DNA from: CAWBLP01 sp963721065 | Lineage (GTDB): Bacteria > Pseudomonadota > Alphaproteobacteria > Acetobacterales > Acetobacteraceae | Length of the DNA stretch: 64,000 nucleotides | Assembly: GCA_963721065.1 (NCBI GenBank) | Contig: CAVRHO010000005.1 | Coordinates: forward strand, 434,001 to 498,000 | Direction: 5' to 3' | In this document: positions 25,834 to 35,066 of the stretch, piece by piece | Layout of the letters: each line of letters begins with the position of its first letter | Numbering within the stretch: position 1 is the stretch's first letter | The notes under the pieces: model-generated | Seen by the model: only the letters and a program-made list of their open reading frames with translations | Database searches by the model: none | What the model was told of the DNA's origin: nothing | Translations under genes and position numbers: made by a program

Positions 25834-26874
25834 ATGTCTGACCGCCCCCTGCTCGAAGTCCATGACCTGAAGAAGCACTTCCCCCTGCGTGGCGGCGTGC
25901 TGGGCCAGGTCACCGCGAAAGTGCACGCCGTGGACGGCGTCAGCTTCGATATCCAGCGCGGCGAAACCCTGTCGCTGGTGGGCGAGTCCGGATGTGGCAA
26001 GTCCACCGTGGGGAAGGCGATCCTACGCCTGTTCCCCATAACCAGCGGCGAGGTCCTGCTGGACGGCGAGCGCATCGACAACATGCCCGGCCCGCGGCTC
26101 CGCCCGCTGCGCCGGCGCATCCAGGTGGTGTTCCAGGACCCGTTCTCCAGCCTGAACCCGCGCATGAAGGTGCGCGAGATCCTGACCGAGCCGATCACCA
26201 ATTTCGGCCTGGCCCGCAGCCGAGCGGAGCTGGACCGGCGGGTGGCGGAACTGATCGACAAGGTGCGGCTTCCGCGTGATGCCGCCGGTCGCTACCCGCA
26301 CGAGTTCTCCGGCGGCCAGCGCCAGCGCATCGGCATCGCCCGCGCCCTGGCCCCCGGTGCCGACCTGATCATCTGCGACGAGGCCGTGTCCGCGCTGGAT
26401 GTCTCGGTGAAGGCGCAGATCATCAACCTGCTGTCGGACCTGCAGGATGAGCTGGGCCTGACGCTGCTGTTCATCAGCCACGACCTGGCGATCGTCGAGC
26501 ACCTGACCCACCGCGTGGCGGTGATGTACCTGGGCAAGATCGTGGAGCTGGCCGACCGCCGCACGCTGTTCGCGAAGTCGCACCACCCCTACACACGGGC
26601 GTTGCTGTCCGCGGTGCCGGTGCCCGACCCGGCGGCAAAGCGCCAGCGCATCATCCTGACCGGCGACGTCCCCAGCCCGATCAACCCGCCAAGCGGCTGC
26701 CGCTTCCACACCCGCTGCCCGTTCGTGTTCGATCGCTGCCGCACGGAAGAGCCGGCGCTGCGCCCGGTCGGCGACGGCCACCTGTCGGCCTGTCACCTGC
26801 AGCACGTGCCGGGTGAGGAGGTGGTGCCGGTGGGCGCACGCGATAAGGTCGCGATGGCGGCAACGTCGCCCTGA
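25834..26874 (+). CDS. Dpp/Opp-type ABC transporter ATP-binding protein (second)
   Basis: A 346-residue DppF/OppF-family ATPase. Walker A GESGCGKS (50-57), Q-loop QVVFQDPFSSLNPRM, signature FSGGQRQR, and switch SHDLAIVEHL are canonical. Walker B reads IICDEAVSALDVS: Ala replaces the usual Pro after the catalytic Asp-Glu, a mild substitution unlikely to abolish hydrolysis. The C-terminal zone has the GCRFHTRCPF...C cysteine cluster. It is the last gene of the importer operon; no binding protein is encoded on either side. Confidence 0.93.
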   Translation: MSDRPLLEVHDLKKHFPLRGGVLGQVTAKVHAVDGVSFDIQRGETLSLVGESGCGKSTVGKAILRLFPITSGEVLLDGERIDNMPGPRLRPLRRRIQVVFQDPFSSLNPRMKVREILTEPITNFGLARSRAELDRRVAELIDKVRLPRDAAGRYPHEFSGGQRQRIGIARALAPGADLIICDEAVSALDVSVKAQIINLLSDLQDELGLTLLFISHDLAIVEHLTHRVAVMYLGKIVELADRRTLFAKSHHPYTRALLSAVPVPDPAAKRQRIILTGDVPSPINPPSGCRFHTRCPFVFDRCRTEEPALRPVGDGHLSACHLQHVPGEEVVPVGARDKVAMAATSP

Positions 26875-26980
26875 TACGCGCCTGGTAGGATCGCGTTACC
26901 GCCCTGTTCGGGTTTGGGTTGTATGGCGATGGCGTTCCGTTGGCGAAGGGCCAGGCCAGTGGCCACCATGATCCGCTGAG

Positions 26981-27160
26981 GTGTACGACGCGTTTCTTTC
27001 GGCGGGTGCGCCAGAGGACAAGGCACGTGCTGCCGTGCGATCCATCGCTGATCATGAGGGACGGTTCGGTCGGATCGAGGCGGACCAGCTCCTTCTGAAG
27101 TGGATGACCGGCGTGACGGTCGCCGGTGTCGTCGCGCTGGTCCTGAAGACGTTCCTCTGA
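26981..27160 (+). CDS. Small coiled-coil/membrane-anchor protein, DUF1640-like
   Basis: A 59-residue open frame starting at GTG: a helical N-terminal half (VYDAFLSAGAPEDKARAAVR), a middle SIADHEGRFGRIEADQLLLK that would form a coiled coil, and a C-terminal hydrophobic helix TGVTVAGVVALVLKTFL. This order matches the small DUF1640/CCDC90-like proteins (KALxxAGVPxxxAEA, coiled coil, single membrane helix) common in proteobacteria. No good ribosome site precedes it and the usual N-terminal 10-20 residues are absent, so it may be 5'-truncated. Function unknown. Confidence 0.5.
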   Translation: MYDAFLSAGAPEDKARAAVRSIADHEGRFGRIEADQLLLKWMTGVTVAGVVALVLKTFL

Positions 27161-27194
27161 CCCGTCCGCCACCGCGCGTCGCCCGGGCTTCGGT

Positions 27195-27222
27195 TTGATT
27201 GTCACCTCCGCGATGATATATA
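27195..27222 (+). promoter_or_regulatory. AT-rich promoter of the XRE gene, leaderless
   Basis: TTGATT (27195-27200) and TATATA (27217-27222) are spaced 16 bp. GCGATGATATATATCGC forms an imperfect palindrome over the -10 region. The coding ATG is at 27229, about where transcription should start, and no Shine-Dalgarno sequence precedes it, so the mRNA is probably leaderless. The short AT-rich patch stands out in GC-rich DNA and is suited to autorepression by the XRE product. Confidence 0.55.
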
Positions 27223-27228
27223 TCGCTC

Positions 27229-27561
27229 ATGCTGATCACGCCCGAGCAGATCCGTGCCGCCCGTGCCCTGCTCCGCATGGAGCAGGACGAACTCGCCCGC
27301 CGGGCGAATGTGTCCACCGTGACTGTCCGGCGGTTGGAAGCTGTGGACGGCATGGGAAAAGTGGCTGCGGGTACGGTGGATGAGGTGCGCCGAACTCTGG
27401 AACAGGCCGGCGCGGAATTCATCGACAACGGCGTGCGGCGCCGAGCGCGAAGCGCCGGAGGAGGTCGAGGCGCGATCGTGCAGTCGCTGGCCGGAGATCG
27501 CCGAACGCAGTGCCGCCCTGCTCAAGGATGCGCCCCCCTTCACCGAGGACGATCTCTATGA
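27229..27561 (+). CDS. XRE-family helix-turn-helix protein, C-terminus probably replaced
   Basis: A 110-residue frame whose first 70 residues are a clean XRE/lambda-repressor-like domain: MLITPEQIRAARALLRMEQ, ELARRANVSTVTVRRLEAVDG (HTH), then RTLEQAGAEFIDNGVRRR. Relatives end at this GVRLR-like point. Here translation continues through about 40 low-complexity residues that lie, in the other frame, over the tail of a VapB antitoxin. The gene seems to have lost its own stop at a recombination joint near 27440. It likely binds its own AT-rich promoter. Function beyond DNA binding is unknown. Confidence 0.65.
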   Translation: MLITPEQIRAARALLRMEQDELARRANVSTVTVRRLEAVDGMGKVAAGTVDEVRRTLEQAGAEFIDNGVRRRARSAGGGRGAIVQSLAGDRRTQCRPAQGCAPLHRGRSL

Positions 27562-27577
27562 CGAGAACGGCCTGGTG
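27440..27577 (+). pseudogene. VapB antitoxin C-terminal remnant
   Basis: In the frame of the following toxin, the segment EREAPEEVEARSC, WPEIAERSAALLKDAPPFTE, DDLYDENGL is the typical C-terminal half of a VapB antitoxin (the DEILYDENGLPR-type ending that contacts VapC). No start codon or DNA-binding N-terminus of VapB is present. That half has been replaced by the XRE gene, which occupies the expected place in another frame. It may be translated only as an upstream extension of the toxin. Confidence 0.6.
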
Positions 27578-27979
27578 ATTGCGGCGGACACCTCCGCGCT
27601 CATCTCCATCCTGCTCAATGAACCGGAGGCCGCCGACGTTCAGGCAATGCCTGCGGCGACGACCGTCACGTGCATGTCGGCCGTCAGTCTGCAGGAAGCG
27701 TCGATGGTTCTCGCGGGCCGGCTGGGCGACAAGGACCCGTGGCGCGAACTGGAAGAACTCATCGCGAAAGCCCGCATCGAAATCGTCCCCCACGACGCGG
27801 ACCTGGCCCGCATCGCCCGCGACGCCTTTCTCCGCTTCGGCAAGGGCCGCCACCCCGCCCGGCTGAACTGCGGCGACTGCGCGTCCTATGCTCTCGCCAG
27901 CCACCGCCGCATCCCGCTGCTGTTCAAGGGCGACGACTTCGCCCGCACGGACATTACGGTTGCGTTGCCTGCGTCTTAA
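27575..27979 (+). CDS. VapC-type PIN-domain toxin
   Basis: A 134-residue PIN-domain RNase. It begins VIAADTSALISILLNEPEA with catalytic Asp5; Glu41 (SLQEASMV), Asp101 in LNCGDCASYALA and Asp120/121 in LLFKGDDF complete the acidic site, in the order expected for VapC. The GTG start at 27575 puts the first beta strand at residue 1. The upstream frame is open and encodes a VapB tail, so a VapB-VapC fused product is possible. Its complete antitoxin is missing, yet the toxin looks intact, so either the XRE protein controls it or it is poorly expressed. Confidence 0.8.
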   Translation: MIAADTSALISILLNEPEAADVQAMPAATTVTCMSAVSLQEASMVLAGRLGDKDPWRELEELIAKARIEIVPHDADLARIARDAFLRFGKGRHPARLNCGDCASYALASHRRIPLLFKGDDFARTDITVALPAS

Positions 27980-28099
27980 CGCCGCAGCCCGCTTGACCGC
28001 ATCCCGCCGCCGCGACCACACTCCGCCACCTTGACCCGCCTGGGCCTGCCCCGGCGGGCCAACCTGTCGCAACATTCGGCGAGAACGAAGGGGAGCGCG

Positions 28100-28594
28100 A
28101 TGCCTCAGGTAACCCTGACGGTGAACGGAAAGCAGCACACGGTCGAGGTCGAGGGCCGCACCCTCCTGGTGGAGCTGTTGCGTGAGAAGCTGGGCATGAC
28201 CGGCACCCATGTCGGCTGCGACACGAGCCAGTGCGGCGCCTGTGTCGTGCATGTGGACGGCGTTTCCGCCAAGTCCTGCACCATGCTGGCATTGCAGGCC
28301 GATGGCACCAACGTGGTCACCATCGAAGGCCTTGCCGCCGCCGACGGCACGCTGCACCCGATGCAGGAAATGTTCCGCGAGCATCACGCCTTGCAGTGCG
28401 GCTTCTGCACCCCCGGCATGGTGATGAGCGCGATCGACCTGGTGAATTCCCACCCCGAGGGCCTGAGCGAAAAGCAGATCCGCGAAGGGCTGGAAGGCAA
28501 TATCTGCCGCTGCACCGGCTACCATAACATCGTGAAGGCGATCGCCGCCGCGTGGCCACTGATGCACAACAAGACCCAGGCCGCCGCCGAATAA
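28100..28594 (+). CDS. coxS: CoxS-type [2Fe-2S] subunit of a molybdenum hydroxylase
   Basis: A 164-residue iron-sulfur subunit. N-terminal plant-ferredoxin cluster: Cys40, 45, 48 (GCDTSQCGACVVHVDG) and Cys60. C-terminal cluster: Cys100, 103 (LQCGFCTPGM) and Cys136, 138 (NICRCTGYHN). It passes electrons from the molybdenum centre of the large subunit to FAD of the medium subunit. ATG 28100 has GGGGAG upstream. First gene of the coxS-coxL-coxM operon (27-bp gap to the next gene). Confidence 0.94.
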   Translation: MPQVTLTVNGKQHTVEVEGRTLLVELLREKLGMTGTHVGCDTSQCGACVVHVDGVSAKSCTMLALQADGTNVVTIEGLAAADGTLHPMQEMFREHHALQCGFCTPGMVMSAIDLVNSHPEGLSEKQIREGLEGNICRCTGYHNIVKAIAAAWPLMHNKTQAAAE

Positions 28595-28621
28595 GACGCC
28601 GCACGCAAAGGGAGACACGTC

Positions 28622-31003
<2,382 letters not shown>

Positions 31004-31021
31004 GCGCGAGGGAAGAGCAAG

Positions 31022-31816
31022 ATGTACGATTTTGCCTATCAGAAGCCGACCAACCTCGCCGACGCGGCGAAGGTGCTGGGCGAGGACATGGAGGCAAAGG
31101 CGCTGGCCGGCGGCATGACGCTGATCCCGGTGCTGAAGCAGCGCCTGAACAAGCCCAGCGTGGTGGTGGACCTGGCGAAGCTGAACCTGTCCGGCATCAC
31201 GGTGTCCGGCAACACGCTGACCATCGGCGCCATGACCACGCACGCGACGGTGGCGAACAGCGCCGACGTGAAGGCGAAGTTCCCCGCCCTGGCTGGCCTC
31301 GCCGCGCATATCGGCGACGAGGCGGTGCGCCACCGCGGCACCATCGGCGGCAGCCTGGCCAACAACGATCCGTCGGCGGACTACCCCTCGGCGGTGCTGG
31401 GCACCGGCGCGACGGTGAAGACCAACAAGCGCTCGATCCCGGCGGATGATTTCTTCCAGGGCATGTTCACCACGGCGCTGGAGCAGGACGAGATCATCAC
31501 CGCGGTGGAATTCCCCATCCCGCAGAAGGCGGGCTACGAGAAGTTCCCCAACCCGGCGTCCCGCTACGCGATCGTCGGCGTATTCGTGGCGCAGACCGCG
31601 AACGGCGTGCGCGTCGCGGTCACCGGCGCGGGACAGGACGGCGTGTTCCGCCAGAAGGAGATGGAGCAGGCGCTGTCGTCCAACTTCTCCCCGGACGCGA
31701 TCGCCAACGTCAAGGTCGCGGCCGACGGGCTGAACGGCGACATCCATGCCAGCGCCGAATACCGTGCCCACCTGATCGGCGTCGTCGCCCGCCGCGCGGT
31801 CGCGAAAGCCGCCTGA
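31022..31816 (+). CDS. coxM: CoxM-type FAD-binding medium subunit
   Basis: A 264-residue FAD subunit of the same molybdenum hydroxylase. The FAD-pyrophosphate motifs are intact: AGGMTLIPVLKQR (31-43) and RHRGTIGGSLANNDPSADYP near residue 105. The C-terminal CO dehydrogenase flavoprotein domain follows (about 160-260). It hands electrons from the iron-sulfur subunit to an acceptor such as quinone. ATG at 31022 lies 18 bp after coxL, with GAGGGAAGAG as ribosome site. Gene order S-L-M differs from the M-S-L of the Oligotropha cox locus. Confidence 0.93.
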   Translation: MYDFAYQKPTNLADAAKVLGEDMEAKALAGGMTLIPVLKQRLNKPSVVVDLAKLNLSGITVSGNTLTIGAMTTHATVANSADVKAKFPALAGLAAHIGDEAVRHRGTIGGSLANNDPSADYPSAVLGTGATVKTNKRSIPADDFFQGMFTTALEQDEIITAVEFPIPQKAGYEKFPNPASRYAIVGVFVAQTANGVRVAVTGAGQDGVFRQKEMEQALSSNFSPDAIANVKVAADGLNGDIHASAEYRAHLIGVVARRAVAKAA

Positions 31817-32019
31817 CCCGGCAACGCGGGGGACCGGCGACAACGACGGCCTCCGCGTGACCCGCAGACGCAAGGCCCTGCTACTGCCATGCCGCTTGCG
31901 AAAGCGGCTTTGGCGGGAGCAGATGCCAGGCAGGTCTCAGGAGCACATGCTGGGCAGGTCTGTGGGGTATATGCCCCACAGCCGACCAGATTGTGCCGGC
32001 AAACACCGCTCTTCCGCGT

Positions 32020-32121
32020 CATGGCCGGGCCTGACCCGGCCATCTGCCCCCGTCCAGGCGGGTTCCGCTGCATCCCGACCCGATCGTTCCGGCGTCGATG
32101 GCCGGGTCAGGCCCGATCATG
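32020..32121. repeat. Palindromic intergenic element, copy C
   Basis: About 102 bp bordered by CATGGCCGGGCCTGACCCGG and its near-inverted counterpart GGGTCAGGCCCGATCATG. Its reverse complement aligns with the copies at 46.2 and 48.9 kb, sharing the internal blocks AACGATCGGGTCG and GACGGGGGC-GATGGCCGG. It sits between coxM and the dienelactone hydrolase-like gene. It can be read as short peptides of the MAGPDPAI / RVRPDHD type, which are repeat artefacts, not genes. Confidence 0.75.
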
Positions 32122-32142
32122 ACATGAAGGGCTGGTGCCAGC

Positions 32143-33063
32143 ATGCCCATTGCAACGCGTAGCGGGCACATGCCCGCCTCCCCATGCGGAATGGGTCGGA
32201 GCGGCCTCGGCTGGCCCACCGTCCGAACCTTCATCCTCTTCGCTCTGCTCGGCCTCTGCGCGGTCGCCATCCCCGCGCGCGCCGACGAACTCGTCCAGGT
32301 CGCCGCCCACCGCGCGACGTCTCCGCCCACAACACCTGCCCCGCCGCTGTACGGCTACCTCGCCCGCCCCGCCGGCCAAGGCCCCTTCCCAGCCGTCGTT
32401 GTCCTGCACGGGTGCGCCGGCTTCGGCCTGCACGACATCGCCGCTGCCCTGCGCCTCCGGCGTCTGGGCTATGTCGCCCTGGCACTCGACAGCCTGGGCA
32501 ACGAGAACCATTGCGGCGGCCCGCCCGGCTCGGAACCCGAGGCGATCGACGCCCACGCCGCGCTGCGCTACCTCGCCGCCCAGCCATTCGTCCAACCGCA
32601 CACCATCGCCGTGCTCGGCTTTTCCATGGGTGGCCTCGGTTCGCTGCTTGCTGTCCAACATGATTTGCTGGATCGCGGCCAGTCACAGCAGTTCCGGGCA
32701 GCCGTGGCCTTCTATCCGCCCTGCCGCCGCAGTTCCGGCGACTTTGACGCCCCCACCCTGATCCTGATCGGCGACCACGACGACTGGGCCTCACCCTCCG
32801 TCTGCCGGAAGATGGTCGCCCGTGCCAGCGAGACCGGCCTGGCCCGGTCATCCGGCGGCGGCGCAGTAAGCCTGACGGTGTATCCCGGCGCGACGCACGC
32901 CTTCGACTCCCCGTCGCCGCCGCGGCACTACATGGGCCACGTCCTGCGCTACGATCGCGCCGCAACCCGCGATGCCTGGAAGAGGATCAAGGTTTTCCTC
33001 GCCGCGAACCTCGGTCCAGCGGCCGCGCCGGCATCCTCAGCCCCGCCGCAACGCGGCCACTAA
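32143..33063 (+). CDS. Dienelactone hydrolase-family alpha/beta hydrolase, exported
   Basis: A 306-residue alpha/beta hydrolase with an N-terminal hydrophobic stretch (29-47, RTFILFALLGLCAVAIPARA) typical of a signal peptide. Visible fold marks: VVVLHGCAGFG (oxyanion region, 86-96), nucleophile elbow GFSMGG (Ser161), LILIGDHDDW (Asp) and GATHAF (His). Classical dienelactone hydrolase uses Cys as nucleophile; here Ser replaces it, so general esterase activity is more likely. Start codon is uncertain: 32143 has GAAGGG upstream, while 32191 would give a shorter N-terminal region before the signal peptide. Its 3' end overlaps the convergent recX by 27 bp. Confidence 0.78.
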   Translation: MPIATRSGHMPASPCGMGRSGLGWPTVRTFILFALLGLCAVAIPARADELVQVAAHRATSPPTTPAPPLYGYLARPAGQGPFPAVVVLHGCAGFGLHDIAAALRLRRLGYVALALDSLGNENHCGGPPGSEPEAIDAHAALRYLAAQPFVQPHTIAVLGFSMGGLGSLLAVQHDLLDRGQSQQFRAAVAFYPPCRRSSGDFDAPTLILIGDHDDWASPSVCRKMVARASETGLARSSGGGAVSLTVYPGATHAFDSPSPPRHYMGHVLRYDRAATRDAWKRIKVFLAANLGPAAAPASSAPPQRGH

Positions 33064-33627
33064 GGCGTCCGCCGTCTCCGGCTCCATCGCCAGCGCCCGC
33101 GACGCGACAGGCTGTGGGAACCCGGCCCGCGCCATCACCGCCAGCTCCCGCCGGCGCCCATCCTGGTCGGGCGGGTCCCCCGGCCGGAACGGCCCGATCC
33201 GCCGCCGCCGCGCCAGCGCCAGCGCCGCCGCCAGTTGCGTGTCCGGATCGTCCGGCACCGCCGCCAGTGCCAGCGCCCGGTCCACCCCTTTCGCCGCCAG
33301 ATGCGCCGCCACCGCCTGGCGCGACCGGCCGGCCCGGGTCAGGCTGCGCGCGCGGCTTTCGGCGAACGCCGCGTCGCTGACCACGCCGGATGCAGCCAGC
33401 CGAGCGACGACTGTGCGCACGGCCTGGCGCGCCGTGGCGGCCTGGGCGGCAATGGTGTCCGGGTCGCCCTCGGCGCCCGCCGACCGTGCCCAGCGATCCA
33501 CCCTCCGGTCCAGCACGCGCCGGAGTCCCGCCTCGGTCGCGGCGTAGCGGGCGAGATGCGCCAGCGCCGCCTCATGCAGCGCCGCTTCGTTCGGCGGCGC
33601 CGCATTCCGCTGAGGCTGCTTCCGCAT
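33037..33627 (-). CDS. recX: RecX-family regulator of RecA
   Basis: A 196-residue protein with the three-helix RecX repeats: ALAHLARYAATEAGLRRVLD (repeat one), RLAASGVVSDAAFAESRARS (repeat two, the ALxxxGllDDxxFA pattern), and AHLAAKGVDRALALAAV (repeat three). RecX binds RecA filaments and limits strand exchange and SOS induction. It is Arg/Ala-rich like other alphaproteobacterial versions. No recA lies in the window. Convergent with, and overlapping by 27 bp, the preceding hydrolase gene. Confidence 0.8.
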   Translation of the reverse strand: MRKQPQRNAAPPNEAALHEAALAHLARYAATEAGLRRVLDRRVDRWARSAGAEGDPDTIAAQAATARQAVRTVVARLAASGVVSDAAFAESRARSLTRAGRSRQAVAAHLAAKGVDRALALAAVPDDPDTQLAAALALARRRRIGPFRPGDPPDQDGRRRELAVMARAGFPQPVASRALAMEPETADALVAALRRG

Positions 33628-33656
33628 CGTGCTTCTTACGCCGTCTTCCGGCGCCG

Positions 33657-34901
33657 TCAGCGCGTTCCGGTCTTGGCGCGCGCCTTGTCCAGGTCCGGCA
33701 CGTTGCTGGCGGACGCACTCAGCATCGGTGATTTCGTCAACGACAGCGCTGCAGCCGCCGCCTCATTCTCGCTGATCTTCGCCATCACCGCGTCCCGGGC
33801 CCGCTCGAAGTATTCGCGGTTGGTGGCGACGAACTCGCGCGACTTGCGCAGCCCGGCGAGGTAGCCGTTGATCTCCGGCACCACGTAGCGCGCCACCATG
33901 TCCCAGCTCCGCCTGGTGTTCTCCGGATTCGCCCAGTCGTGCACGAAGCCGACGACGGTGCCGAACCCGCCGCTCATCTCCAGCACCTGCTTGATCCGCG
34001 CCACCAGGTCGTCCGGCGTGCCGATCGTCGCCACCGCGCCGTCGGAATACGCCGTCAGGTCCACCGCCTGGTCCGGCGTCTTGAACGGCTTGGCCCCTGG
34101 GCGCTGCAGCGTGCCGGTGATGTACTCATTGTGGTGACGGAACAGCCCGTCGCGGGCCTGGATGCGCGCCTCTTCCCGGGTCTCCGCGATGTGCCAGCTC
34201 AGCAGCACGCGCCAGTTCCTGCGGTCCACCGTCTGGCCGTGTTTCGCCGCGGCGGACTCGGCGAAGCCCCACTGCGTCGGCAGCGCGTTCAGCCCCTGCT
34301 GCGACAGCGAGCCGATCGAGATGATGCCGATCCCGTGCTTCCCTGCCAGCGTCATCCCCGACGGGCTGATCTGCGACGCCACGGCGAAGGGCATGTCCTC
34401 CTGCAGCGGCAGCAACTGCAGCGCGGCGTCCTGCATGGTGAACCAGTCGCTCTTCGCGGTGACGCGTTCGCCGTTGAACAGGCGGCGGATGATGCCGATC
34501 GCCTCATCCTGCCGGTCACGCAGCAGCATCGGATCGACGCCGAGGGTGTGGGCGTCGGAGGCCAGCGCGCCGGGGCCCGAGCCGAAAATGACACGCCCGC
34601 CGGTCATGTGGTCCAGTTGCACGATGCGCTGCGCCACGTTGAACGGGTGATGGTACGGCAGCGACACGACGCCTGTGGCGAGCTTGATGCGCTTCGACCG
34701 TTCGCCCGCCGCGGCCAGGAACATTTCGGGCGACGCGATCATTTCCCAGCCGCTGGAATGGTGTTCGCCGCACCAGAACTCGTCGTAGCCCAGGCTGTCC
34801 AGATGCTCGACCAGGTCCAGGTCGCGGCGGAACTGCAACATCGGATGCTCGCCGATCGGATGATGCGGGGCGAGGAAGGCGCCGAACTTCAGACGCGGCA
34901 T
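33657..34901 (-). CDS. LLM-class flavin-dependent oxidoreductase
   Basis: A 414-residue luciferase-like monooxygenase. Key blocks: LGYDEFWCGEHHSSGWEMI (active-site His pair), LATGVVSLPYHHPFNVAQRI, and LDHMTGGRVIFGSGPGAL, then SQISPSGMTLAGKHGIGI. It differs clearly from the 15.1-kb and 51.7-kb LLM proteins and resembles alkanal monooxygenase alpha-like/limonene-type members. It needs FMNH2 from a separate reductase. ATG 34901 has AGGAGA 8 bases upstream. It lies divergent to the chemoreceptor gene. Confidence 0.88.
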   Translation of the reverse strand: MPRLKFGAFLAPHHPIGEHPMLQFRRDLDLVEHLDSLGYDEFWCGEHHSSGWEMIASPEMFLAAAGERSKRIKLATGVVSLPYHHPFNVAQRIVQLDHMTGGRVIFGSGPGALASDAHTLGVDPMLLRDRQDEAIGIIRRLFNGERVTAKSDWFTMQDAALQLLPLQEDMPFAVASQISPSGMTLAGKHGIGIISIGSLSQQGLNALPTQWGFAESAAAKHGQTVDRRNWRVLLSWHIAETREEARIQARDGLFRHHNEYITGTLQRPGAKPFKTPDQAVDLTAYSDGAVATIGTPDDLVARIKQVLEMSGGFGTVVGFVHDWANPENTRRSWDMVARYVVPEINGYLAGLRKSREFVATNREYFERARDAVMAKISENEAAAAALSLTKSPMLSASASNVPDLDKARAKTGTR

Positions 34902-35066
34902 GACGGAATCTCCTGGGAGGCAGAGGCTGAACGGAACACTTGCCCCAAGTGTCTCCCGCGGACGGCGGATCAGCAAGCCGACCCGACAACGGTCCCGCCG
35001 CGGCGCCGACGGGATTCCCGGCCGCGGTTAACCCGTTGGCAGGGTTTGCCGCGAATAATCGCCACC

